This document shows positions 44,232 through 52,228 of a DNA stretch of 64,000 nucleotides, piece after piece. The notes under the pieces are model-generated. The model was not told the origin of the DNA. It saw only the letters and a program-made list of their open reading frames with translations, and ran no database searches. How positions within the stretch are numbered: the first letter of the stretch is position 1; each line of letters starts with the position of its first letter. The position numbers and the translations under genes are program-made. The stretch is from HXMU1420-13 sp965228545 (lineage in GTDB: Bacteria > Bacteroidota > Rhodothermia > Balneolales > Balneolaceae), in contig OZ245822.1 in assembly GCA_965228545.1 (NCBI GenBank), positions 744,001 to 808,000 on the forward strand, read 5' to 3'.

Positions 44232-45770
44232 TTAGAAAGGCGCGTCTTCGTCGGGTGCCGGATTATGTGGCATAACCGGGCCATCGTTTCCGGATCCTGA
44301 ATTCGCCTCCAACATATCGTTAGAAGCAGGAGGGAGCCCCATTCCACCGGAACCCTCAGCTGACGTTAGATTCTCAAATCGGGCATAATCTTTCACAAAA
44401 TAAAGCATCTTGCTGCCAACCGGGCCGTTTCGTTGCTTTCCTATAATCAGCTCTGCAAGTCCTGCAGTAGATTGCCCTTCTGAAGTGGTTGTGATTCCGT
44501 AATATTCGGGCCTGTATAAGAAGCAGACTATATCGGCATCCTGTTCAATCGATCCGGATTCACGTAAATCGGATAACTGCGGACGTTTATCCCCGCCACG
44601 CTGTTCTACGGCTCTACTCAGCTGTGAAAGTGCTATTACCGGTACATCCAGTTCTTTGGCTAGCTGTTTTAAACCTCTGGAAATGGAAGCAATTTCTTGT
44701 TCACGCGATCCTGAATCTTTCGAAGAACCTTGCATTAACTGCAGGTAATCGACAATGATTAAACCAATATCGTGTTCACTTTTCAGACGACGGCATTTTG
44801 TTCTTAACTCCATCAAAGTGATCGCCGGAGTGTCGTCAATAAAAATATTTGTGGAAAATAATCTTCCTGCAGCTTCAATCAAGTCTTTGAAGCTTTCGTC
44901 GTTTAACGTTCCTTTTCTTGCTTCATCAGCACGAACCCGTGCTTCCATTGTTAGCAAACGTTGAACCAACGACTGATTCGACATCTCCAGAGAAAAGATA
45001 GCAACCGATGTTCGGAGGGTTTCATCGGGATGCATGGCTGCGTTTCGAGCAGCAGTAAGCACAAAAGCTGTTTTACCCATCGATGGTCGGGCTGCAATAA
45101 TTATAAGATCGCCTTTTTGCCAACCTGCGGTCATTTGATCCACCGCCAAACCGGTTGGTACACCGGTAATTCCGTACTTTTTACCCCGCATATCTTCGAG
45201 ATAGGCAAGAGTGTCTTTTAATATATCGGCTACGGGTTGAGCGCTGGACCTGCTTTTTTGATTTGCGAGATCAAAAATTTTCTGCTCCGCTTCATCCAGT
45301 ACATCAAAAGCATCAGAAGTAGAATCGTAAGACTCTTTGATTACCTCAGTACAATTCAGAATCAATTTTCTCTTTAGCGCCTTTTCGATAATGATCTGCG
45401 CGTGGTAATCAATATTCGCGGCCGAACTAACCGAACGGGTTAAATCAGATAGATAAGAGGGGCCACCACTGGCCTCGAGCAAACCGTTATCGCGAAGTTC
45501 GTTTTCTACAGTTAATAAATCGAGCGGATTATCTCGCTCATACAAATTGGAAAGCGTTTCGTATATGTGGCGATTGGCGGGTTTGTAAAAATCGTCCGGA
45601 CTCAACATTTGAAGTGCAATGGTAGCCGCACCATGCTCGATAAGCATTGCTCCCAACACCGCCTCCTCAACTTCAACCGCCTGTGGTGGAACTCTACCTT
45701 CCTGCTCAAGAACGGCATTGTTCTTTATGTAGGAATCGTTTTTATAACCTGAACCGTTTTTCTTCGCCAA
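44232..45770 (-). CDS. dnaB: Replicative DNA helicase
   Basis: 512 residues. N-terminal DnaB domain (VPPQAVEVEEAVLGAMLIEHGA, ANRHIYETLSNLYERDNPLDLLTVENEL). C-terminal RecA-like motor: Walker A ARPSMGKTAFVL, H2 FSLEMSNQSLVQRLL, Walker B LIIVDYLQLMQGS, then H4 RGGDKRPQLSDLRESGSIEQDADIVCFLYRPEYY. A polar tail of about 55 residues ends in PDEDAPF. No intein. It unwinds DNA at the replication fork. Three bases precede the M28 gene; upstream there is a 97-bp gap containing a DnaA-box-like site. Confidence 0.96.
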   Translation of the reverse strand: MAKKNGSGYKNDSYIKNNAVLEQEGRVPPQAVEVEEAVLGAMLIEHGAATIALQMLSPDDFYKPANRHIYETLSNLYERDNPLDLLTVENELRDNGLLEASGGPSYLSDLTRSVSSAANIDYHAQIIIEKALKRKLILNCTEVIKESYDSTSDAFDVLDEAEQKIFDLANQKSRSSAQPVADILKDTLAYLEDMRGKKYGITGVPTGLAVDQMTAGWQKGDLIIIAARPSMGKTAFVLTAARNAAMHPDETLRTSVAIFSLEMSNQSLVQRLLTMEARVRADEARKGTLNDESFKDLIEAAGRLFSTNIFIDDTPAITLMELRTKCRRLKSEHDIGLIIVDYLQLMQGSSKDSGSREQEIASISRGLKQLAKELDVPVIALSQLSRAVEQRGGDKRPQLSDLRESGSIEQDADIVCFLYRPEYYGITTTSEGQSTAGLAELIIGKQRNGPVGSKMLYFVKDYARFENLTSAEGSGGMGLPPASNDMLEANSGSGNDGPVMPHNPAPDEDAPF

Positions 45771-45857
45771 ATTTTGTCCTTAAAGTCGTTCTACGCGCGT
45801 AAATTACTTAATAAATCGAAGTGCTTTTTAGCTTCTTTTCAACAAGCTTTGCACAAG

Positions 45858-45866
45858 TTATCCACA
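45858..45866 (+). promoter_or_regulatory. DnaA-box consensus upstream of dnaB
   Basis: TTATCCACA is a perfect match to the DnaA consensus 9-mer, alone in the 97-bp gap between the UDG and dnaB genes, in the dnaB promoter region. Any function is unproven since a 9-mer could occur by chance. Confidence 0.35.
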
Positions 45867-45867
45867 T

Positions 45868-46704
45868 TTATGGGGTGCCACCGAGTTCATCATATCGATT
45901 TCTGAGCAGTTGAACATCCTCCCAAGTTGGGCGTTTCCATTGTTGATTTCGCAATAACGCAGCCGGATGGTAGGTAACCATTAACTCACGACCATGGAAG
46001 GAATGGAATTTTTGTCTCATTTCTTTGAGAGTAGCATCCTGATTGAGTAAAGTTGTAGCTGATACCTTACCAACACAAAGAATAAGTTTCGGGTTTACTA
46101 ACTCTATTTGTTTCAATAAGAAAGGCAAACTCTTTTCGCGTTCTTCCGGTTTGGGATCGCGATTATTTGGTGGACGATACTTAAGGATATTTGCAATATA
46201 AAGATCACTTCTATTGAAGTTAATAGCCATCATAATTTTATCAAGTAGTTGCCCCGCAGCACCTACAAAAGGCTCGCCTTGCTTGTCCTCATTTTCACCG
46301 GGAGCTTCCCCGATAATCATTAAATCAGCAATGGGATTTCCAACTCCAAACACCAAATTGGTGTTATCAAGATCAGTTTTCAACACTTCAGAGCGTTCAC
46401 ACAGGCTTCTAAGTTCATCGAGATTTGAACATGCATCAAGTTGCTCTTTTAGCGTCAATTTTCTTTCTACCCGAAACTCCCGACTCGGCTCTGAAACTTC
46501 ACTTTGTCCCTCTGTAACTTTGCCAATCTGCACCTTTGTAACTCTTTCACTCTGTAACTTTGTAACTCTTTCACTCTGTAACTTTGTAACTCTTTCACTT
46601 TGCTGCTTCTTCAAAACCTCAAAATCACCGTACATTTCCTGCTGTTGTTTCAGCAAGCGAGCTACTTTTTCGAATATATGCTGTCCGTTATTGTCTGACA
46701 TCAA
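45868..46704 (-). CDS. Family-4-type uracil-DNA glycosylase lacking iron-sulfur cysteines
   Basis: 278 residues (M1 or M2 start). The catalytic domain covers about 110-275: IIGEAPGENEDKQGEPFVGAAGQLLDKI (motif A with GEAPG and GxPFVG) and YHPAALLRNQ (motif B). The family normally holds four Cys for a [4Fe-4S] cluster; here KYRPPNNRDP replaces KCRPP, EKSLPFLLKQIEL replaces a Cys-bearing helix, and no CxxC precedes motif A. A helical 40-residue N-terminus leads into an SERVTKLQ repeat (see 46535). It removes uracil from DNA. It is the second gene of an operon with mtaB, overlapping it by 4 bp. Confidence 0.85.
   Translation of the reverse strand: MMSDNNGQHIFEKVARLLKQQQEMYGDFEVLKKQQSERVTKLQSERVTKLQSERVTKVQIGKVTEGQSEVSEPSREFRVERKLTLKEQLDACSNLDELRSLCERSEVLKTDLDNTNLVFGVGNPIADLMIIGEAPGENEDKQGEPFVGAAGQLLDKIMMAINFNRSDLYIANILKYRPPNNRDPKPEEREKSLPFLLKQIELVNPKLILCVGKVSATTLLNQDATLKEMRQKFHSFHGRELMVTYHPAALLRNQQWKRPTWEDVQLLRNRYDELGGTP
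46535..46605 (-). repeat. 24-bp in-frame tandem repeat in the glycosylase gene
   Basis: TTTGTAACTCTTTCACTCTGTAAC is repeated at 46535-46558, 46559-46582 and, with a changed end, 46583-46605. Read on the minus strand each copy encodes SERVTKLQ. A diverged copy lies at about 46501-46534. The period is a multiple of three, so the frame stays open. Confidence 0.9.
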
Positions 46705-48035
46705 CCAAGTATCTCCTGAATGGTTTGCTCTTCTTTGATCAGATTATCGTCAAGTTTGCCAAAATGAAAACCATCTTTCGAATAGCTACCGATTTGAACA
46801 GGTTGAATCGTGTTTTTGAGTCTTGGTGAATAGGGAACCGCCACACGAACGTAATTATCTGACCAACCGAACATAAATCCATCTTTGTTTTCTTCTTCAA
46901 AAAGGACGGGTCGAATTTCGCCTTCGAATCTGCTATCAAAATTGAAGCGTTTTTTGGCGGATAATCTTCTCAGGCGATGTGTACGTGATTTCCGTTCCTG
47001 TTTTGGAATTACCGGTTCGAGTGTTAGAGCATGGGTGTTAGGTCGCTCTGAGTAGGTGAACACATGTAAGTAGGACACATCCAAAGAATCAATAAAATCG
47101 AAAGATTCTTGAAATAGGGCTTCAGTTTCTCCCGGGTGGCCGGTAATTACGTCTACGCCAATACATGCATCAGGCATTAAGCGTCGGATAAGTTCCACTC
47201 TAGCCTGATATAAATCACTTCGGTACCGTCGACGCATAATTTTGAGCATCTCATCCGATCCACTTTGCAAAGGGATATGAAAGTGGGGTTGAAGCTTATC
47301 CGATTCAGCAGCCAAATGGATAATTTCATCGGTGAGCAAATTCGGTTCGATGGAGGACACTCTTAGTCGCTCAATTCCATCTACTTCATCCAGAGCTTTT
47401 AACAATTGAAAAAAGTTTTCGTCGGTTCCGTAACCGAAATCACCGGAATTTACGCCTGTGATGATTATTTCTTTAAAGCCTTCATCCACCAACGTTTGTG
47501 CATTTCTTACAACCGTAGCAATTTTTGGACTACGACTCGCACCTCGGGCTAATGGGATAGTACAAAACGAACATTTGTAATTACAGCCATCCTGAACTTT
47601 TAGAAAAGCTCGGGTGCGATCATCCGAAGAAAAGGCATTGTGAAAATCCACCGCTTCATTTACATCGGTGTTGTGGATGATGGTTTTTTCTTGTTTTACA
47701 AAATCATCGAATAAATCGAGGAGATGGAATTTATCTTTGGCGCCAAGCACTACATCAACGCCCTCAATTTCGGCGATTTCTTCGGGTTCAAGCTGAGCAT
47801 AGCAGCCAACCACAGCTACAAATGCATTGGGATTGCGGCGCAAGGCTTGGCGAACCGTTTTTCGGCAGGCGCTGTTTGCGTCCATAGTTACCGAGCAGGT
47901 GTTAATTACGTAAATATCTGCGGGGTCGGTAAACTCAGCGAGTTCGTATCCATCGTTCTCGAAATCGCGCCTCATCGATGAGGTTTCAGAAAAATTGAGT
48001 TTACAGCCCAGGGTTTCGAAGGCGACTCTTTTCAT
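46701..48035 (-). CDS. mtaB: tRNA (N6-L-threonylcarbamoyladenosine(37)-C2)-methylthiotransferase
   Basis: 444 residues. UPF0004 domain with three Cys in TLGCKLN, INTCSVT and VGCYAQ (auxiliary [4Fe-4S]). Radical-SAM domain with CNYKCSFCTIP. C-terminal TRAM domain from about 375 (FEGEIRPVLFEEENKDGFMFGWSDNYVRVAV). The shortened middle and start FETLGCKLNFSE fit MtaB rather than MiaB or RimO. It forms ms2t6A37 in tRNAs. It heads the operon and its end overlaps the glycosylase gene by 4 bp. Confidence 0.92.
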   Translation of the reverse strand: MKRVAFETLGCKLNFSETSSMRRDFENDGYELAEFTDPADIYVINTCSVTMDANSACRKTVRQALRRNPNAFVAVVGCYAQLEPEEIAEIEGVDVVLGAKDKFHLLDLFDDFVKQEKTIIHNTDVNEAVDFHNAFSSDDRTRAFLKVQDGCNYKCSFCTIPLARGASRSPKIATVVRNAQTLVDEGFKEIIITGVNSGDFGYGTDENFFQLLKALDEVDGIERLRVSSIEPNLLTDEIIHLAAESDKLQPHFHIPLQSGSDEMLKIMRRRYRSDLYQARVELIRRLMPDACIGVDVITGHPGETEALFQESFDFIDSLDVSYLHVFTYSERPNTHALTLEPVIPKQERKSRTHRLRRLSAKKRFNFDSRFEGEIRPVLFEEENKDGFMFGWSDNYVRVAVPYSPRLKNTIQPVQIGSYSKDGFHFGKLDDNLIKEEQTIQEILG

Positions 48036-48110
48036 AGCTTCAAAGATAAGGAGAATTCAATTATCAATTAAGAATGTTTCAATTAAGAATTGGCCTAAAA
48101 AAACTCAACA

Positions 48111-50138
48111 CTATTCATCAATAAATTCCTCAGGCGGGGTTTCATCTCGAAAAACCTGTGCAGCTTCTGCAAATTTTGATGCTTCTCCAACCATAATCAA
48201 ACGATCGCCGGGATTAAGGATGAAATCACCGGCAGGATTTCCAATATTTTTCCCATTACGATGAACCGTTAATACGGTTATTTCAAATTGATTCCGCAGT
48301 TTTAGTTCTTGTAAACTTTTTCCATCAGCAAATGAGTTTGCTCTCACTGCTACTGCTCGAGTGTGCAAACCTTCGTCGTCTAACCCTTGCAATACCATCA
48401 AGTGAGCTTCTCGAATACTGCCTCTCATTATTTGATAATCTTCTTTTCTTAACTCTTCAATATGCTGGTGGATCTCCTCATCTGGAACATAATAGGCACT
48501 TAACACACTTGAAAATAACCGAACTGTAGTTTCCATTTCCTCAGGAACCACTTTGTCTGCTCCAACCTCTTCAAGAATACTTGCTTCGGCGAGATAGCGA
48601 GTTCGCACAATTACTTGAATGGTCGGATTCAGGTATTTCGCAAGTTTTATTATTGTAGGAGAGGAGGCCGGTTCATTTATGGCGATAACGCATAACTTGG
48701 CCTTGTACACATTCGCATGTTCCAAAATTGGCGTGCGGGTAGCATCACCATATACTGCATTTAATCCCTCTTTTCGCATTTCTTCCACCGATTTGGGATT
48801 CATTTCAATTACAATAAACGGGATGCCGGTTTCTTTCAGGACTCTCGCAAGATTCCGTCCTGCAGGTCCGTACCCGATTAATATTACATGATCTTCAAGT
48901 TCAGCTTTTATCGTGTTTTGATCTTCTTTTGGCTTTTTACCAATGTGCTTAAGTGGGGTTTTAGCAAGTAGTTCTCCGAGTGAGCCACTAATTTTCAAAA
49001 ATCCAGGTGTTAGTAGCATCAACAATACAGATACAGCGATAAAAATTTGGGAACCTATTTCGCCGAAACCACCCGGAGTTAATCCTGCAGCACGTCCGGC
49101 CCGTTCTAATACAAAAGAAAATTCTCCAATTTGAGCGAGTACTAATCCAGTTGCCGCAGAAATTCGGATTGGGTAGCCTAGCGCCAACAAACTTGAGGTG
49201 GCCAGTACAAATTTTAAACCTAAAACTGCGAGTGTAACGCCTATCAATAACAGTGGGTATTGTAGGACAAATTGCACATCCAGCAACATGCCTACAGAAA
49301 CGAAAAATACAGCGTTAAAGATAGTTTTGAGAGGGAGTATCTCACTAAGGGCATGATCGCTGTAATGGCTTTCACTTACTACTAATCCTGCCAGGAAAGC
49401 ACCCAGCGCCAGACTCACATTTGCAAGATTAGTGAGGGCTGCAATCCCAAAACAGATGGCAACAACGGTTAATAAAAATAACTCTTGTCGGCGAGTATGA
49501 GCTACTTTATCCAAAATCCAGGGTACTACTTTCCGGGCAAGAATAAGTACAATGATGATTAGTACGATGGCTTTACCTAAAACGATCAGAACGTCGGTAA
49601 ATGAATCGCCTTCGCCGGATAGAACCGGAACCAACAACACCATGGCAATAATCGCAAGATCCTGAAAAATCAGCACTGCAAGTGAGAGCCGGCCAATTGG
49701 AGTGTCGGTTTTTCGTTGTTCACTCATTAAGCCTAAAATGATAGCTGTTGAACTAAGCGCGACCAAACAACCGGTGTATACCGCCACTTTCCAATCCACA
49801 CCGAAATAACTTAGAATGCCCACAACTGCACCCACACTAAGTAATACTTGCAATCCACCACCTACGATGATTGCATTTTTAAGTCGGGATAGTTTCTCCA
49901 GGCTGAATTCGATACCGATGGAGAACAGCAACAGAATTATCCCTATTTCGGCGAGCATATCAACCAGTTCCTGATCTTGAACCAAACCTAAGGCGTTTGG
50001 ACCAATAATCACGCCGGCAATTAAAAAACCGGCTATGGGTACCAATTTTATCCGATAACTGATGTAAGCAATAAAAACGCTAACTAAAAACAGAGCAACA
50101 AGTTCGTTTAAAAAAGGAAGTGATACGGCTAGAAACAT
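48111..50138 (-). CDS. CPA2-family monovalent cation:proton antiporter with RCK domain (KefB/C-like)
   Basis: 675 residues. The first 390 hold about 12 membrane segments; FLIAGVIIGPNALGLV, LAEIGIILLLFSIGIEFSLEKL and FQDLAIIAMV are the family's landmarks. A Rossmann RCK_N domain follows (VILIGYGPAGRNLARVLKETGIPFIVIEMNPKSVEEMRKEGLNAVYGDATRTPIL, about 415-475), then RCK_C (about 580-660, LRNQFEITVLTVHRNGKNIGNPAGDFILNPGDRLIMVG). It moves K+ or Na+ against protons, gated by nucleotides. It probably stands alone between mtaB and a long non-coding gap. Confidence 0.92.
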   Translation of the reverse strand: MFLAVSLPFLNELVALFLVSVFIAYISYRIKLVPIAGFLIAGVIIGPNALGLVQDQELVDMLAEIGIILLLFSIGIEFSLEKLSRLKNAIIVGGGLQVLLSVGAVVGILSYFGVDWKVAVYTGCLVALSSTAIILGLMSEQRKTDTPIGRLSLAVLIFQDLAIIAMVLLVPVLSGEGDSFTDVLIVLGKAIVLIIIVLILARKVVPWILDKVAHTRRQELFLLTVVAICFGIAALTNLANVSLALGAFLAGLVVSESHYSDHALSEILPLKTIFNAVFFVSVGMLLDVQFVLQYPLLLIGVTLAVLGLKFVLATSSLLALGYPIRISAATGLVLAQIGEFSFVLERAGRAAGLTPGGFGEIGSQIFIAVSVLLMLLTPGFLKISGSLGELLAKTPLKHIGKKPKEDQNTIKAELEDHVILIGYGPAGRNLARVLKETGIPFIVIEMNPKSVEEMRKEGLNAVYGDATRTPILEHANVYKAKLCVIAINEPASSPTIIKLAKYLNPTIQVIVRTRYLAEASILEEVGADKVVPEEMETTVRLFSSVLSAYYVPDEEIHQHIEELRKEDYQIMRGSIREAHLMVLQGLDDEGLHTRAVAVRANSFADGKSLQELKLRNQFEITVLTVHRNGKNIGNPAGDFILNPGDRLIMVGEASKFAEAAQVFRDETPPEEFIDE

Positions 50139-50255
50139 ACTTAAATATGCGGATTAGATAATCTCTCGGATGATTTTATAAGAGAAGAACAGTGAATGAT
50201 TCTTAAAGATCTTTGCATTCAGAATATATGGCTTATTCTGTGGTTTCGATGGATT

Positions 50256-50275
50256 TTTCGAATTAAAATTCGAAA
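50256..50275. repeat. 9-bp inverted repeat upstream of the antiporter gene
   Basis: TTTCGAATT (50256-50264) and AATTCGAAA (50267-50275) are perfect complements with AA between. It is 118 bp upstream of the antiporter ATG and may be an operator site. Confidence 0.45.
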
Positions 50276-50445
50276 GAACTTACCGATTATCATACATCAA
50301 ATAATACGTTTAACTATTTAAGGGTCTATATTCCTATCTAGTTGTTACAGATATTTGTTATAAGTGTAAAAATATTAGTATGCTAAAACCATTACGCGTA
50401 ATTACGAGTTAACGCTTTAGTTCAGCAATCTCCTGTTGCTGAGTA

Positions 50446-50488
50446 CTTAGCGCTACCTTTCCATTCTCTGGAAAAGTAGGGCGCTGAG
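50446..50488. other. Imperfect 18-20-bp hairpin in a 587-bp non-coding gap
   Basis: CTTAGCGCTACCTTTCCA (50446-50463) is nearly complementary to TGGAAAAGTAGGGCGCTGAG (50469-50488). The gap 50139-50725 also contains ATTACGCGTAAT (50391-50402, perfect palindrome), AGCTAGG/CCTAGCT (50541-50557) and GGCGC/GCGCC near 50480. No open frame of worth, tRNA or rRNA is present. Could be a small RNA, an attenuated old mobile fragment or structured leader; none is established. Confidence 0.4.
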
Positions 50489-50725
50489 CGCCTTTAATGC
50501 CTTCATAGGCAGTACGCTATTTTTATCAAGCCTGAACGCAAGCTAGGCTACCTAGCTGATTTACGAATATTATCGAGAAGTTAGCTTTGCTGAACTGTCT
50601 GGGTTGCATTCTTTGGGGCATATCTGGTATAGAATTAGTACCTGGTAGATGCGCCTTATTTCACTGTCTACTAAAGTGTATTAAGTTCCGTGTGTTTTGG
50701 CGTGATTCTTAGTTTCTAATTGCCA

Positions 50726-51694
50726 TTACCAACCCAGCAGGTACGCAAAGATAAGCGGTGCCACAATCGTAGCATCAGATTCGATAATAAACTTCGGAGT
50801 TTCGATGCCTAGTTTACCCCAAGTGATTTTTTCGTTGGGAACTGCGCCTGAATAAGAGCCAAAACTGGTGGTAGAATCCGAAATCTGACAGAAATAGCTC
50901 CAAAGTGGCGCATCGATGCCTAAATCCTGATCGAGCATTGGAACTACGCAGATTGGAAAATCACCGGCAATACCGCCGCCAATCTGAAAGAAGCCAATTC
51001 CATTCTCGGAATTCTTTTGGTACCAATCGGCTAGAAAAATCATGTATTCAATACCGGATTTCATTGCATTCGGAGTTGTTCGTTCTTCGATACAATGAGA
51101 GGCAAAGAAATTTCCGCACGTAGAATCTTCCCAGCCGGGAACAATAATCGGCAGGTTTTTCTCTGCGGCGGCAAGAAGCCAGGAGTTTTTCGGATCGATT
51201 TGATATTCCGATTTCAAATCACCTGAGAGGAGAATATCGTAGAAATACTCGTGGGGAAGGTAGCGCTCACCAGATTCCGAAGCAGCAACCCATCGTTTCA
51301 CCAAATGCTCTTCGATGGCACGCATGGCTTCTTCTTCGGGGATACATGTATCGGTAACACGATTAAAGTGATTGTCGAGTAGTTCTTGCTCGTCTTCCGG
51401 ACTCAAATCCCTGTAATTCGGAATACGTTTGTAGTGATCGTGGGCTACTAAGTTGAAGACATCTTCCTCTAGATTCGCACCGGTACAAGTGATGATATGC
51501 ACCTTGTCCTGACGAATCATTTCAGCCAGAGAAATACCTAATTCGGCAGTACTCATTGCCCCGGCCAACGTGATCATCATCTTAGCATTGTTATTCAGCT
51601 GATCCTCGTAAGCCTTTGCTGCATCGACTAATGCGGCAGCATTAAAATGGCGGTAATGATGTTGAATAAATTGTGAAACTGGGCCTTTATTCAT
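50726..51694 (-). CDS. Deoxyhypusine-synthase-like protein (SpeY-type homospermidine synthase group)
   Basis: 322 residues. TLAGAMSTAELGISLAEMIRQDKVHIITCTGANLEEDVFNL is the NAD-binding start of deoxyhypusine synthase homologues. The catalytic Lys position (K294) is in EKITWGKLG, followed by SDATIVAPLIFAYLL as in the eukaryotic enzyme. Bacteria have no eIF5A; known bacterial relatives transfer the aminobutyl group to polyamines, e.g. homospermidine. Arginine decarboxylase is encoded 535 bp upstream on the same strand, supporting a polyamine role. Confidence 0.85.
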   Translation of the reverse strand: MNKGPVSQFIQHHYRHFNAAALVDAAKAYEDQLNNNAKMMITLAGAMSTAELGISLAEMIRQDKVHIITCTGANLEEDVFNLVAHDHYKRIPNYRDLSPEDEQELLDNHFNRVTDTCIPEEEAMRAIEEHLVKRWVAASESGERYLPHEYFYDILLSGDLKSEYQIDPKNSWLLAAAEKNLPIIVPGWEDSTCGNFFASHCIEERTTPNAMKSGIEYMIFLADWYQKNSENGIGFFQIGGGIAGDFPICVVPMLDQDLGIDAPLWSYFCQISDSTTSFGSYSGAVPNEKITWGKLGIETPKFIIESDATIVAPLIFAYLLGW

Positions 51695-51698
51695 CTGT

Positions 51699-51956
51699 CT
51701 ATGAGGATATGGTTTGTTTTTTAAATGCTATTTCGTAAAGAAATTCAGGGGAAAAGTCAGCACCATTTTTCCAAAAAATAGTCCAATCGTTCAACTTGAA
51801 ATCTGCAAAGAAATTTTTATCGTTCAATGGTTCAAAAACTGAGCCTTTGGTGATTAGATCTTTAAAATCAATTACGCTCTCTTCGTCAGAACTAAATAAT
51901 AGCTTGATCTTATACTCACGTAAATATTCAGCGGATTTAATTCTTATTGTGTTCAT
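51699..51956 (-). CDS. DUF2442 domain protein
   Basis: 85 residues: KSAEYLREYKIKLLFSSDEESVIDFKDLI, EPLNDKNFFADFKLNDWTIFWKNGADFSPEFLYEIA matches the DUF2442 pattern (small beta fold, WxNGxDFSPE). It is 5 bp downstream of a DUF4160 gene, a pair seen in many genomes, sometimes placed among toxin-antitoxin-like modules though function is unproven. Four bp separate it from the deoxyhypusine-synthase-like gene. Confidence 0.85.
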   Translation of the reverse strand: MNTIRIKSAEYLREYKIKLLFSSDEESVIDFKDLITKGSVFEPLNDKNFFADFKLNDWTIFWKNGADFSPEFLYEIAFKKQTISS

Positions 51957-51961
51957 GTGAA

Positions 51962-52219
51962 TTAAGCTAGAGGTTCAATTTTGAAAAGAGGTTCGCCTAT
52001 CTGCGCTAGTTCCCAATCTTTAAGTAATTCTTCTCGATGTAATTCCATCCATTCAAAGATCAAGTTCAAAGCTCTTTTGGGCATGATTCCATCGACAACT
52101 TGATCTTTGATCGAAATCACTACTCTGTATTCTCCGTAAACGGCATGAATATGAGGAGGATTATGATCAAAATAGAACATCTGAATTATAATTCCATAAA
52201 ATGAGGATATAACCGGCAT
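51962..52219 (-). CDS. DUF4160 domain protein
   Basis: 85 residues: MPVISSFYGIIIQMFYFDHNPPHIHAVYGEYRVVISI is the DUF4160 signature, with the conserved HxPPHxHA. It is the first of the DUF4160-DUF2442 pair and sits 9 bp below the arginine decarboxylase gene, so the pair is embedded in the polyamine operon. Confidence 0.88.
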   Translation of the reverse strand: MPVISSFYGIIIQMFYFDHNPPHIHAVYGEYRVVISIKDQVVDGIMPKRALNLIFEWMELHREELLKDWELAQIGEPLFKIEPLA

Positions 52220-52228
52220 ACTAATTGA

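Noticed and set aside
50341..50640. A possible tRNA or riboswitch in the non-coding gap
   Set aside because: No cloverleaf, no T-loop consensus and no known aptamer core could be assembled; only local hairpins were seen.
51699..52219. Calling the DUF2442/DUF4160 pair a toxin-antitoxin system
   Set aside because: Paired small genes are suggestive, but neither has a known toxin motif in this sequence and no activity is established.
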